A stretch of 17,563 bases of DNA from JBFIHZ01 sp041601535 (GCA_041601535.1 JBFIHZ010000046.1:1-17563); one strand, 5' to 3'. Numbered from the stretch's first letter, positions 1 through 8,546 are shown. Translations and numbers: made by a program. Notes: a model not told the origin generated them from the sequence alone.

Positions 1-3000
1 CCAATGCCGTAGCTGACATAAAGCCTGGGGGCGATGTACATGCCCACTTCCACCGCGCCGACGCCCTGTTCGTAGTCGAAGTCATGCCCGGTTACCAGCA
101 GGGTCAGGGCGCGCTCCTGGGTGGTGGGTGGATCGGTGTAGGTTTCCAGCACCGGGCGTTTCAGCGTGCCGGTCACCAGCACGCCGGCGGTTTTTACCTG
201 CACATTGCCGTAAATCTCACGCTCCGCGCGGATATTCAGATGGGGATTATCGGCCGGGATATTGGGAAAGCTGATGCGGCCTTCCGATACTTCCAGCAAC
301 TGTCCGTAGGCGGAGATTTTTCCGCTCACCGCAAATGCGCCGTTGGCTCTGGGCAGTAATTCATTGTTCCAGCTGAACACGGTGCGGCCCTGCAGCTGGG
401 CGGTGGCACGTTCCAGCGTGACGGTAACGTCTTCACCCAGTTCGACCCCGACGCTGCCGCTGATGCGTATGTTTGAGCGGTCAAAACCGTTTTCTTCTTT
501 CTTGGGCTCAGCTCCGGCAACGATCACCAGGTCCGGGCTTTCAGTGGCGCTGGCCGCAGGCAGGTAACTGGGCGCCAGCCTGGCCTGGGGTATGGCGATG
601 TCGCCACCCAGGGTCAGCAAACCATCTTTCCATTCCAGTTTCAGGTCCGGGTTGGCGGTAACCGACAGGTCCGGCACATTGAATGCGGTCAGGTTGCTGC
701 CTTTCAGTTGCAGCGTGATGTCCGGGCTGAGGAAGTCATCGAATTTCACCGTGGCGCGCAGTTGTCCGCGGCCGGCGCCGGAACGGAAACTGCCATTCAG
801 CTCGGTATAGTCAAACTCGTAAACAGCGCCAGCCAGCTGAATGTCGCTGAACACCAGACCTGAGGCCTGCTGCTCCACGTGACCACGCACCAGCGAAGCG
901 TGCCCGGTCAGCCGCGGGTTGCCCAGCGTGCCGGCCAGCCGTACGTCGGCCTCAACCGCGCCAGACACATTGTCCACGTACGGCAGCCACTGCAACAACG
1001 GGGCTATGTGGCTTAACCTGAGCTGCACGCGGCCATCCATGGCAGAGTCCAGGCCAAAGGAGAAATCGGCAATCCTGAAGGTGGCGTCAATGGTGCCGCT
1101 GCCGGGGATATCAATATCCAGTACGCCGGTCAGTAGCTGGCCTTCACTGAGGTCGAATTCCAGCACACCTTCGCCGGTTCTCACCGGTGCTTCATCCGCG
1201 TCAAAACGGATATCGCCGGGTGACATCCTGATGCGCGCGCTGGCATAGGGTTTCCGGCCAGGCATCTTGTTCCAGTGTGCTTGCCCGGTAAGCGTATGCG
1301 ACAACTGCAGCCGGCTATCCAGGAACAGCTGCACCATGCCCAGTGAAATGCTGTCAAGGTTCATATTGGAAACCAGTGTGCCATCCGACTTCCACTGGCC
1401 GTCCACGCAGGCGTGTCCTTGCTGCGGACCAATAAAGCAGACCTCGTCCAGTTGCGCTGCGTTGTTGTTCAGCTGCAATGGCGCGGGATCGGTCATTTCC
1501 AGAAAGCCCAGCTGCTCGTTACTGAGCCTTAATGACTCGATCCGGCCTTGCCAGCTGAATGCTGGCAATTGCTGCAAGGGGCTCATGGCACCCGTCAGCT
1601 GCGCCTGCAGATAGGTTTCATTTGAACTGGCACTGAGCGTGATTTGGTCCAGCGCATTGGCCCCGGAAGATTGCAGTTCCAGCCGGTCCAGTCGCTGTTC
1701 CGCATGGGCCACATCAGTCAGGATGAGGCGCAAGTTGCTGCCGTCTTGCGGGCCATCGCGTTGATCAATTTCCAGCGAGTCGATCACCCAGTCCTGGTAA
1801 TGCAGTTTTGAGCCCTGCAGGCGCAGCGCAATGCGGGGTGACGCCCCGGCAATGGATACCATGCCTTCACCTTCCAGGCGGCCCGCGGCGTCTTCAATAA
1901 ACGCTCCCGCCGATTCGATACGGGTGCTGAACGAAATGCCTTTGGCATCGCGCGGATTACCATCCAGGTTCACAAAGGATTCGCCGGAACGGATGGTCAG
2001 CTTGCGGGCGGTCAATTCACCTTTGCTGAACGCCACGCCGCCGCTGGCGGTAATAGCGCGGCCGCGCACGGTACCGTCAAACCGTTGTATATCGATATCC
2101 GCCCGCAGCGGTGCGGACTGGCCTGTTGCCGTGAGCTCGGCGTTGACCCGGCCGGGGTAGTCACTCAGCAGCGGTGTGATATCAATATTGCGGGCGGACA
2201 AGCGGGCAGACCAGGGTTGTTCATTGACCCAGCGGTAATCCAGTTCGCCGCCAAACCGGCCGCCCAGCACCTGGCCCTGCGCTAACACCAGGTGTGCGGA
2301 CTCGGTATCACCACTACCTGACAGCTCGAGTTGTCCTTCCGGCCAGGCACTCGCACGCAGCGACAAGCCCCCGGCAGCCGTCCAGGCCGAGGGTTTACCG
2401 CTGATGCGCAGGTTGCCCTGCGGGCTGGTGACGTCGGCCCCGCTGGTGTCTGGTGTCGCCCCCGGAGCGGACCCCGGTTTTGCACTCAGCGGCCAGTTGA
2501 AGTTTTGCCAGCTGATGTCCGCGGCCAGCGTATCCTGATCCAGGTCCAGTTCACCGTTCAGTGCCAGCAGCAGGTCTGTATCCTGTGCCTTGAGGCGGGT
2601 TGGCGAAACGGCAACGCGGCCGGGCTGCCATTGCGCTTGCAGCGGACCCGACAGCGGATGCTGCGCTGGCCACTGCTCAAGCCAGTGATTGATATTCAAC
2701 TGTTTCAGGTCGACATCCACGCTGGCCTGCACGGTGTCGAGCCATTGGACATCGCCCTGTCCCTGGATCAGCATCTCATCGCTGCTCCAGGCCAGCCGCT
2801 CAAAGCTCAGACCACGGCCGTCACCGCTACCCTCCAGTTGCACTTCCGCCGGCGTCATACCGGTAATTTCCATGCTTCCCTGGGCCGTTAAGTCGTGCTG
2901 CTGCAGAGTTCCCTGCACGGTGACCGTCACATCGCGCGCCCGGACATCGGCCGCGCCGGGTTCTGCGCCGGCCGCATTGCTTGCCCACGGCCAGGCCAGG

Positions 3001-3788
3001 CCGGGCGTGGTGAGGCTGATCGTGCCACGCGGGTTCTGCAGCAAGTCAAACAGCTCGCCAGCAGCCGACAGGGTGGGCTGCTCTGACGTGGATTGAATCA
3101 AAAGCCGCTGGAGATTGCCTTCCGCCGACGTGTGAATCATCGCCGGCTGGCCGGCGCTGGAGTCGAAAATCGCTGGCGACAGCTCGGTATTCATCGCCAG
3201 TTTCAGCGCGAACGGCGGGGCCAGCCGCAGGCGTCCACTGGCCTGCCATTCGCTGGCTGCGGTGGACACGCTGATATCGTGGACCATGATGCCCTGGTAC
3301 CAGTCAGCGGACAGGTTGACGCGCTGCGCTTCAAGCACGGTGCTGTCTTCATCGCGAACTGTCAGGGAGTGGATTTTCACCTCCTTCAGCTCCAGCATAA
3401 AGGGCAGCTCAAGCGCTGCGAGCGTATCCTCCCAGGAACTGCTGTCCGCGGATGGCTGTTCCGGCAGCACGTCGATAACGAGCGTGCTGGCAGTGAGTGG
3501 CTGAATACGAAGCGTTAATGGGAACAGCGCCAAGCTGGCGTTAAGCCGGGCCTTTGCCAAATCAATCCGCACGCTGTCGTTGGTGTAGTGCAGGCCTTCA
3601 AGTTCCAGCCCGGACGCCAGGCTGCCGTTGATGGAAGCTGCTTGCAGCGTGCCCGGGGTCAGGGCAACCAGCTGGGCAAACAGCCAGCGGCCTCCCGTGC
3701 CCGTGCGGGTAATCCAGGCCCCGGCGGCCACCACAACCGTCAGCAGCAGGACAATCGTGGTCAGCGCGATTTTGCTGCGGCGCATCAT
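1..3788 (-). CDS. tamB: Translocation and assembly module subunit TamB (3' end outside window)
   Basis: Inner-membrane-anchored AsmA-like/DUF490 protein that spans the periplasm and works with the Omp85 protein TamA in outer-membrane protein assembly and, in current models, lipid transport between membranes. I translated the frame from the ATG at 3788. It has a basic N-terminus (MMRRSK), one hydrophobic anchor at about residues 7-25, then a long stretch of repetitive beta-rich sequence typical of the family. The frame is open to the window edge, giving about 1262 residues. The last visible residues include the TamB C-terminal signature SPRLYVSYG-like motif (here APRLYVSYGI), so only the final few dozen residues should be missing. 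The ATG lies inside the tamA stop as an ATGA overlap, which suggests translational coupling. The conserved mid-protein pattern of two cysteines followed by DGQW is present (CFIGPQQGHACVDGQW). No frameshift was seen in the parts I translated. Confidence 0.93.
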   Translation of the reverse strand, partial: MMRRSKIALTTIVLLLTVVVAAGAWITRTGTGGRWLFAQLVALTPGTLQAASINGSLASGLELEGLHYTNDSVRIDLAKARLNASLALFPLTLRIQPLTASTLVIDVLPEQPSADSSSWEDTLAALELPFMLELKEVKIHSLTVRDEDSTVLEAQRVNLSADWYQGIMVHDISVSTAASEWQASGRLRLAPPFALKLAMNTELSPAIFDSSAGQPAMIHTSAEGNLQRLLIQSTSEQPTLSAAGELFDLLQNPRGTISLTTPGLAWPWASNAAGAEPGAADVRARDVTVTVQGTLQQHDLTAQGSMEITGMTPAEVQLEGSGDGRGLSFERLAWSSDEMLIQGQGDVQWLDTVQASVDVDLKQLNINHWLEQWPAQHPLSGPLQAQWQPGRVAVSPTRLKAQDTDLLLALNGELDLDQDTLAADISWQNFNWPLSAKPGSAPGATPDTSGADVTSPQGNLRISGKPSAWTAAGGLSLRASAWPEGQLELSGSGDTESAHLVLAQGQVLGGRFGGELDYRWVNEQPWSARLSARNIDITPLLSDYPGRVNAELTATGQSAPLRADIDIQRFDGTVRGRAITASGGVAFSKGELTARKLTIRSGESFVNLDGNPRDAKGISFSTRIESAGAFIEDAAGRLEGEGMVSIAGASPRIALRLQGSKLHYQDWVIDSLEIDQRDGPQDGSNLRLILTDVAHAEQRLDRLELQSSGANALDQITLSASSNETYLQAQLTGAMSPLQQLPAFSWQGRIESLRLSNEQLGFLEMTDPAPLQLNNNAAQLDEVCFIGPQQGHACVDGQWKSDGTLVSNMNLDSISLGMVQLFLDSRLQLSHTLTGQAHWNKMPGRKPYASARIRMSPGDIRFDADEAPVRTGEGVLEFDLSEGQLLTGVLDIDIPGSGTIDATFRIADFSFGLDSAMDGRVQLRLSHIAPLLQWLPYVDNVSGAVEADVRLAGTLGNPRLTGHASLVRGHVEQQASGLVFSDIQLAGAVYEFDYTELNGSFRSGAGRGQLRATVKFDDFLSPDITLQLKGSNLTAFNVPDLSVTANPDLKLEWKDGLLTLGGDIAIPQARLAPSYLPAASATESPDLVIVAGAEPKKEENGFDRSNIRISGSVGVELGEDVTVTLERATAQLQGRTVFSWNNELLPRANGAFAVSGKISAYGQLLEVSEGRISFPNIPADNPHLNIRAEREIYGNVQVKTAGVLVTGTLKRPVLETYTDPPTTQERALTLLVTGHDFDYEQGVGAVEVGMYIAPRLYVSYGI

Positions 3789-5818
3789 AACAGTGGCGTT
3801 CCGATGGTGAAGTGCAGGCGCCAGGGGTTGCCTTCAATATCCAGTGCCTGCGCGATATCAACGCGCACCGGTCCGGCTATGCTGTACCAACGCACGCCGA
3901 CGCCCACACCGCGCTTCAGTGACATGTCATTCCAGTCGTTGAAGGCATTGCCGACGTCCACGAACGCCGCTAGCGACCAGTCGGGGCGAAAGTTGAACTC
4001 CACCTCGGCACTGGCGGTGACGATGTTGTTGGAACCAATGCCGTTGTTGTCCAGTTCCTCAAACGCATAACCACGCACACTGCGGCTGCCGCCGGCTTTG
4101 AAACGGTACAGGTTGGGCAGGCTGGTGGCGGACAGCTCCAGCGGCACCCCGTCAACGTCCAGCTTCAGTTCAGCCACCTCGGCATCGGTGTAACCCAGTT
4201 CACCGCGCAGCATCAGCTTCCAGTGCTCACCCATCAGCAGGTGCCAGTTGGAGGATGCGTAGGCCTGGGTAAACTCCTTTTCAGAACCCCAGGCCTTTTG
4301 CGCGGTGAATATCCAGGCGCGCTCGTGGTGGCCGCTGGTGTCAAACGCACTGCCGCGTATCACCGGCCAGTCCCAGTTCACCCCCAGGGCTATCGAACTG
4401 CCGGTATCGCGCAACTCGTTGAGTTCGTCCGGCTGCAGTTCAATTCCTTCCTGCCCGATGGTGAAATCGCGCAAATTGAAGGTGGATTTTTCCAGTACGT
4501 ACTGCGCGTACCAGGTTTCGTAAATCTGCTGATAGCCGCGCGCCAGGTCACGTACGATCAGCTTGCCGGGTTTCAATGAATAATCAATGACATCGCCGTT
4601 GGTGAGTTCAATAAAATCCGCATCGCTGTCGTCGGATTTCACTTTCAGGTCCTGGTTTTCCTTGCGCACCTGGAAATCGGCGGTCCAGAACTCGCGTTGC
4701 TGCGCCAGCCGCGGCAGACGGTAGCTGGTCTTGAATGAGTACTCCTCGTTTTTCTGCTGCCAGCCGAGACCGACGTCCAGGCTGTCGCCGCGCTTGGAGA
4801 GCAGGTGACGGCTCCAGTTGACCTGCGCCCGCAGCTTGGTATCGGTACCAAACCCCAGGCTGCCCTGGTAGGTGTTGCGCGGCCTGGTGCGGGCGGTGAC
4901 CACCAGGTTTACCTGCGGTGGATTTTCCTCCAGCCGGCGCTCCTCGATCATCTCGACGTCATCGAAATAACCGGTTTGCCACAGGTCAAGACGGAATTTT
5001 TCCAGCAGCCAGGCATCATAGGCCTGGCCCGTTTTGAAACGCGGCAGTCGCTCCAGCACGCCTGGCTTGACCGCATCCTGGTTGAACGTAATCGTGCCCA
5101 TTACCGCCAGCGGGCCGGTATCGAGTTCCAGTTCCGTGCGGGCTTCATTCTTCTCCAGGTCCAGCTCAATGCGGTGCCGCACAAAACGCGCACTGAGGTA
5201 GCCTTCGCTGGTGGCCAGTTCCAGGGCCTGGCTTTTCTGCGCTTCCCAGGTGATCTGGTTGAGGCGTTTGCCACTGGTCAGCGGCCAGTCCTTTTGCCAG
5301 TCACGCAAATCAGACTGTCCGGCACCTGCACCGCTGACCACCACCTCGCTGTCTACGATGGTCACAGGTGGGCCGCGATCGATATGCAGATTGATGCGCC
5401 AGCCGGCACCGTTACTCTCGATTATTTCGCTGCTCACGATGGCATGGTAGAAACCGTAAGGCCGGACGGCGGAGGCGGCTTCCTTTTCCATGTTATCCAC
5501 CAGGGCCCGCACGCGGCGGCGGGACAGGCGTTCGCCCCGGCTCAGCCGGAAGGTTTCCAGCCGGTTCCGCACATTGGTCAACAACGGATCCTTGATGCCG
5601 CTGATGCGGATGTCCAGTTTGTCTTCTGGCGCATCCTTCGAAGGCTTGTCCGTTGGCGTCTGGTCACTGCCGGCTTTTTCACTGCCACTTGCTGCGGCCG
5701 GAACTTCACTGGCCGCCAGCAGTAACCCGGCCATCAGCGCCAGCAGTGCGGCGCGTGAGGTCAGCACAGGCTGCCGTGCCGGCGGCCTGGCCGGCGCATG
5801 CGGTACCTTAAAGCGCAT
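3785..5818 (-). CDS. tamA: TamA, Omp85-family outer-membrane assembly factor
   Basis: Outer-membrane barrel with periplasmic POTRA domains that partners with TamB. The 677-residue product starting at the ATG at 5818 has a basic N-terminus and a hydrophobic signal segment at about residues 20-43. Three POTRA-like domains follow (roughly 67-147, 148-235 and 236-311), then a 16-strand-type surface-antigen barrel (about 312-677) carrying the Omp85 loop-6 motif VRGY at 581-584. An upstream TTG at 5830 is in frame, but ATG puts the signal peptide closer to the N-terminus. The start overlaps the 3' end of the HAD gene by 11 nt, and the stop overlaps the tamB start. The protein is about 100 residues longer than E. 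coli TamA (577, from memory). The extra length includes the signal region and an acidic stretch near residues 385-425 within the barrel, probably an extended loop. Confidence 0.93.
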   Translation of the reverse strand: MRFKVPHAPARPPARQPVLTSRAALLALMAGLLLAASEVPAAASGSEKAGSDQTPTDKPSKDAPEDKLDIRISGIKDPLLTNVRNRLETFRLSRGERLSRRRVRALVDNMEKEAASAVRPYGFYHAIVSSEIIESNGAGWRINLHIDRGPPVTIVDSEVVVSGAGAGQSDLRDWQKDWPLTSGKRLNQITWEAQKSQALELATSEGYLSARFVRHRIELDLEKNEARTELELDTGPLAVMGTITFNQDAVKPGVLERLPRFKTGQAYDAWLLEKFRLDLWQTGYFDDVEMIEERRLEENPPQVNLVVTARTRPRNTYQGSLGFGTDTKLRAQVNWSRHLLSKRGDSLDVGLGWQQKNEEYSFKTSYRLPRLAQQREFWTADFQVRKENQDLKVKSDDSDADFIELTNGDVIDYSLKPGKLIVRDLARGYQQIYETWYAQYVLEKSTFNLRDFTIGQEGIELQPDELNELRDTGSSIALGVNWDWPVIRGSAFDTSGHHERAWIFTAQKAWGSEKEFTQAYASSNWHLLMGEHWKLMLRGELGYTDAEVAELKLDVDGVPLELSATSLPNLYRFKAGGSRSVRGYAFEELDNNGIGSNNIVTASAEVEFNFRPDWSLAAFVDVGNAFNDWNDMSLKRGVGVGVRWYSIAGPVRVDIAQALDIEGNPWRLHFTIGTPLL

Positions 5819-6533
5819 GCACCCGGTCAATTTCTGCTGTGGGGCCTTGCAACAAGCCGGTGAAATCGGTGTACACCTGGCTGGCGCCGGCAGCGCGCAG
5901 TTGCCGTTGATCCTCCCCCCGGGCTATGCCGATGAAATTCCAGCCCAGTTCCATGCTCGCCGCCAGGTCCCAGGGGCCATCGCCAAAGTAGGTAATGTTG
6001 GCTGGCTCACCCGGTGGCAGGCCGCAGCGATGCAAGGCCAGCCGCATGATGTCAATCCTGCTGCTGGCGTCGTCACTGCTGGCCAGGGGTAGTGCATAGC
6101 CTGCCAGGCCGCTGGCCTGCAGCTTGAAGCGGGCGGTATGCCCCCAGCCGCCGGTGGCCAGCGCCAGCCAGCAGTCTGTCCGCCTGAGCTGCCGATCCAG
6201 CCAGCCGGTTAAACCCGGCAGGGGCCGGAACGCCTCGGGGTATTGCTCACCCGCCTGGCGTATCCGCTCGATAAAGCATTGACGGATATCCAGAATTTCC
6301 GTATCCGTGGGCGCGCGGCCGTGCTGGCGCATGACCCATTCCCTGAGTACGCCGCTGTCGGTGACGTGGGTAAACCCGGCCAGGTTCTGTGGCCCGGGCG
6401 CGCCGCCCAGCACATCGTCAACTGCCTGCCAGTAGCAGCGGTTATCGATTTCGGCGCTGGGCATCAGCGTACCGTCGATGTCGAGTATGTACAGGTTCGG
6501 CACCTGGTTTGGGTTGCCGGATGGTTTCAACAC
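5808..6533 (-). CDS. HAD-superfamily hydrolase, phosphoglycolate-phosphatase-like
   Basis: Predicted cytoplasmic phosphatase of the haloacid dehalogenase superfamily; the substrate cannot be read from the sequence. All four HAD motifs are visible in the 241-residue product: motif I LDIDGT with Asp18/Asp20, motif II Thr127 in ALATGG, motif III Lys137, and motif IV GDGPWD with Asp185 and Asp189. The segment between motifs I and II (about residues 25-100) fits a helical type C1 cap. There is no signal peptide. The frame opens with GTG at 6533 followed at once by TTG at 6530. The AGGAGG Shine-Dalgarno is only 2 nt from the GTG and 5 nt from the TTG, so TTG may be the true start (240 residues). 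It is the first gene of an overlapping operon with tamA and tamB, an association I do not know as standard. Confidence 0.88.
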   Translation of the reverse strand: MLKPSGNPNQVPNLYILDIDGTLMPSAEIDNRCYWQAVDDVLGGAPGPQNLAGFTHVTDSGVLREWVMRQHGRAPTDTEILDIRQCFIERIRQAGEQYPEAFRPLPGLTGWLDRQLRRTDCWLALATGGWGHTARFKLQASGLAGYALPLASSDDASSRIDIMRLALHRCGLPPGEPANITYFGDGPWDLAASMELGWNFIGIARGEDQRQLRAAGASQVYTDFTGLLQGPTAEIDRVHAL

Positions 6534-6535
6534 GG

Positions 6536-6541
6536 CCTCCT
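6536..6541 (-). promoter_or_regulatory. Strong Shine-Dalgarno AGGAGG of the HAD gene
   Basis: The minus strand reads AGGAGG here. Spacing is 2 nt to the GTG at 6533 and 5 nt to the TTG at 6530. The usual spacing of about 5-9 nt favours the TTG as initiation codon. Confidence 0.6.
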
Positions 6542-6575
6542 GGGGTATATTTCAGTTCGACTCACACATCCTGCC

Positions 6576-6581
6576 ATTATA
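6576..6581 (-). promoter_or_regulatory. Candidate -10 box for the HAD-tamA-tamB operon
   Basis: The minus strand carries a perfect TATAAT. Transcription would start near 6569 and give a leader of about 35 nt containing the Shine-Dalgarno sequence, a sensible arrangement. I see no good -35 hexamer 16-18 nt upstream, where the DNA runs into the start of the divergent hydrolase gene. The plus strand at 6578-6583 reads TATAGA, a possible overlapping -10 for that divergent gene. Confidence 0.4.
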
Positions 6582-6600
6582 GATTGCCCTCCGGAGTATC

Positions 6601-7569
6601 ATGACATACAGCAGCAATACGGCGTCGACCACCGCACGCCAGTACGATGGCGGCATCACCGCCGTGGACACCGCCCAGGTTCGCCGTGAAATGGCGGCCG
6701 GCTACATTTTGCAGACCTCCAGCCAGGTGGCCCTGATCGAAGTGGGCACCAACGCCAGCGCTGATCACATTTTGCGCATGCTGCAACAGCTGGGCCGGCA
6801 ACCCGATGACGTGAGTCATATCATTGTCACGCATGTGCATCTCGACCACGCGGGCGGCGCCGGCCGGCTGATGCAGGCCTTGCCCCAGGCGCGGCTGGTG
6901 GTGCACCCGCGCGGCGCGCGTCACCTGGTTGACCCGTCCCGGCTGGAAGCGGGCGCGCGTGCGGTTTACGGTGATGAAGCTTTTGACGCCATGTACGGCA
7001 GTCTGGTTCCGGTGCCGGAAGAACGCGTCAGCGTCATGGCGGACGGAGACAGCCTTTCGGTTGGCGGCCGGCGGCTTGAATTCATGGATTCTCCGGGCCA
7101 TGCCAAACATCATTTTTGCATCTGGGACGAGGTCACGCGTGGCTGGTTTACCGGTGATACCTTTGGTATTTCCTATCGTGACCTGGATACACACAACGGG
7201 CCGTTTGTGTTTCCCACCACGACCCCCGTGCAGTTTGACCCGCCCGCGCTGATCGCCTCGGTACGCAACATGGCTGAGCGCAAGCCTGACTACCTGTACC
7301 TTACCCATTACGGCCGCGTCGCCTTCAGTCAGCGGCTGGCTGATGACATGATCGCCGGGGTGGAGAAACTGGTTGAGATTGGCGAGGCACATGCCACTGC
7401 CAAAGACCGCAAACAGCGCATCCAGAGCGATATGACGGACTGGTTGATGGCGGGCTGCGAAGCACACGGAGTGCGGCTGCCGAAGCAACGTCTGCACGAA
7501 GTTCTCGATGATGATGTTGACCTCAATACCCAGGGTATCGAGTTCTGGCTGGACCATCGCAGCCGTTGA
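6601..7569 (+). CDS. Metallo-beta-lactamase-fold metal-dependent hydrolase
   Basis: Cytoplasmic hydrolase of the MBL superfamily, closer in pattern to glyoxalase II-like hydrolases than to antibiotic beta-lactamases; substrate unknown. The 322-residue protein has the core motif THVHLDHAGG with His78, His80, Asp82 and His83. The remaining expected ligands are His167 (in SPGHAKHH), Asp186 (TGDTFG) and His236 (THYG), so the dinuclear metal site appears complete. A C-terminal helical extension of about 80 residues follows. No signal peptide is seen. The ATG at 6601 is preceded by CGGAG at a spacing of 4 nt. It diverges from the HAD-tam operon across 67 bp and converges with the barrel protein gene downstream. 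The 66-bp convergent gap shows no clear terminator. Confidence 0.9.
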   Translation: MTYSSNTASTTARQYDGGITAVDTAQVRREMAAGYILQTSSQVALIEVGTNASADHILRMLQQLGRQPDDVSHIIVTHVHLDHAGGAGRLMQALPQARLVVHPRGARHLVDPSRLEAGARAVYGDEAFDAMYGSLVPVPEERVSVMADGDSLSVGGRRLEFMDSPGHAKHHFCIWDEVTRGWFTGDTFGISYRDLDTHNGPFVFPTTTPVQFDPPALIASVRNMAERKPDYLYLTHYGRVAFSQRLADDMIAGVEKLVEIGEAHATAKDRKQRIQSDMTDWLMAGCEAHGVRLPKQRLHEVLDDDVDLNTQGIEFWLDHRSR

Positions 7570-7635
7570 GGGCCTGCGCGGCTGGTTGATTGCCTGCTGC
7601 CGCTTGTACTGCTCCGGTGCGGAATTTCATCGGCC

Positions 7636-8325
7636 CTAGCGTGCAAAGGTATAGCGTAGCCCCACCAGGTAGGTTGAAACGTCGTTGCCGATGTCGGCCT
7701 CGACATTGATACCCAGCGTCGGGCTGATTTCAAACAGCGCGCTGGCGAAAACGCTGAAGTTATCGGTGTCTTCAATATCGGTGTAGCGCACGCCCGCACG
7801 GCCTTCCAGCCAGTCCGTCAATTGGCTGCGCAGGGCCACGTCGGTAAACCAGCCATCGGAAGAATCATCCCTGAGGTCATCCAGGCTGTTGTCTGCCGCG
7901 GTGCTGCCGAACTCGAATTCTCCATAGTCAATGTCGGAGTACGCGGCCCGCGCCACGAAATCAGTCTGCCGGGTATCGCTGAGCGCAATCGGCACATTAA
8001 AGCTCAGGCCCACGTCCAGCCGTTCGATATTACTGTTACGGGTAATCAGAAAATGGTTGTTGTCGGCAAAGGTAACGTCCGCATCGGTATGCGAGAAGTT
8101 GCCAAAAATCGACCAGTTATCGCTAAAGGCAAACGAGGCGCGCCCGGACCAGCCGTCGCCGTCGTTGAAATCGTCGATCAGGCTGTCGTCATTATCAAAC
8201 AGGTCAACGTCCAGCACGGTGTAATCGGCCTCCAGCCAGGTGTATCCGAGCTGGTCCTGCGCCAGTGCATTGGCCGACAGCAGGGCTGAAGCAGCGATCA
8301 GGATTAATTTTGGTGTCAGTCTCAT
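7636..8325 (-). CDS. Small outer-membrane beta-barrel protein
   Basis: Predicted exported outer-membrane protein of unknown role. From the ATG at 8325 the product is 229 residues with a clear signal peptide (basic MRLTPK, hydrophobic core, likely cut after Ala22 in ANALA-Q). The mature part is strongly acidic, rich in Asp, and shows alternating amphipathic strands with aromatic girdle residues, such as WSIFGNF near 71-77 and VGLRYTF at 221-227. It fits an eight-stranded barrel of the opacity/OmpA-N-terminal type. The C-terminus is YTFAR, so the aromatic residue is third from the end and not last. An upstream in-frame GTG at 8367 exists, but TGGAG 7 nt before the ATG decides the start. No partner gene gives its function. 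Confidence 0.75.
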   Translation of the reverse strand: MRLTPKLILIAASALLSANALAQDQLGYTWLEADYTVLDVDLFDNDDSLIDDFNDGDGWSGRASFAFSDNWSIFGNFSHTDADVTFADNNHFLITRNSNIERLDVGLSFNVPIALSDTRQTDFVARAAYSDIDYGEFEFGSTAADNSLDDLRDDSSDGWFTDVALRSQLTDWLEGRAGVRYTDIEDTDNFSVFASALFEISPTLGINVEADIGNDVSTYLVGLRYTFAR

Positions 8326-8393
8326 CAGTCTTCTCCAAAGTCCGTTTCTTCCCTTGTTTTGCTTCACATTTGCCAGTTGTCATTCCAGTGGTT

Positions 8394-8410
8394 CTGTACT
8401 GCATGTACAG
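8394..8410. promoter_or_regulatory. Perfect palindrome CTGTAC-N5-GTACAG, possible operator
   Basis: Six-base arms (8394-8399 and 8405-8410) flank TGCAT. The site lies 69-85 nt upstream of the barrel protein ATG, where a transcription factor could act. It resembles dyads bound by LexA or LuxR-type regulators, but the CTGT...ACAG spacing is 9 and not the 8 of LexA. No convincing -35/-10 pair was found beside it. Its regulator is unknown. Confidence 0.35.
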
Positions 8411-8546
8411 CAAAACCCGTGCCATCACGCGGTGCAAACTGCGCCAGGTGGGCCATGGCAGAGAGTTAATGGACGAATTCATGCGCGGCCTGCGCCACGA
8501 CAGCAACGGCTGCGAAGGCCCGCGCACTGCGGTCTGCGAGGCTTGA
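8403..8546 (+). CDS. Possible small protein of 47 residues
   Basis: An ATG-initiated frame of 47 codons, basic in its first half (MYSKTRAITRCK) and Cys-containing (three Cys), with no similarity I recognise. In its favour, about three quarters of its codons end in G or C, as in the confirmed genes here, and it lies outside other genes. Against it, there is no Shine-Dalgarno sequence, its start codon falls inside the CTGTAC palindrome, and it is short. It has no hydrophobic segment. It could be a real small protein, a gene remnant or chance. Confidence 0.3.
   Translation: MYSKTRAITRCKLRQVGHGRELMDEFMRGLRHDSNGCEGPRTAVCEA

Noticed and set aside
4805..5725. A 306-codon plus-strand frame opposite tamA
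   Set aside because: It lies within tamA on the other strand and has the composition of a complementary shadow of GC-rich coding DNA.
6577..7557. A 326-codon minus-strand frame opposite the metallo-hydrolase gene
   Set aside because: It is antisense to a gene with a complete metal site, and its translation shows no domain or signal. It is a shadow frame.
8394..8410. A LexA (SOS) box
   Set aside because: CTGT and ACAG are separated by 9 nt and not 8, and the centre lacks the AT-rich run expected. Kept only as a generic palindrome.
8265..8546. A longer 93-codon version of the small plus-strand ORF
   Set aside because: Its first half is antisense to the signal peptide region of the barrel protein. 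Only the part from 8403 lies in free DNA.
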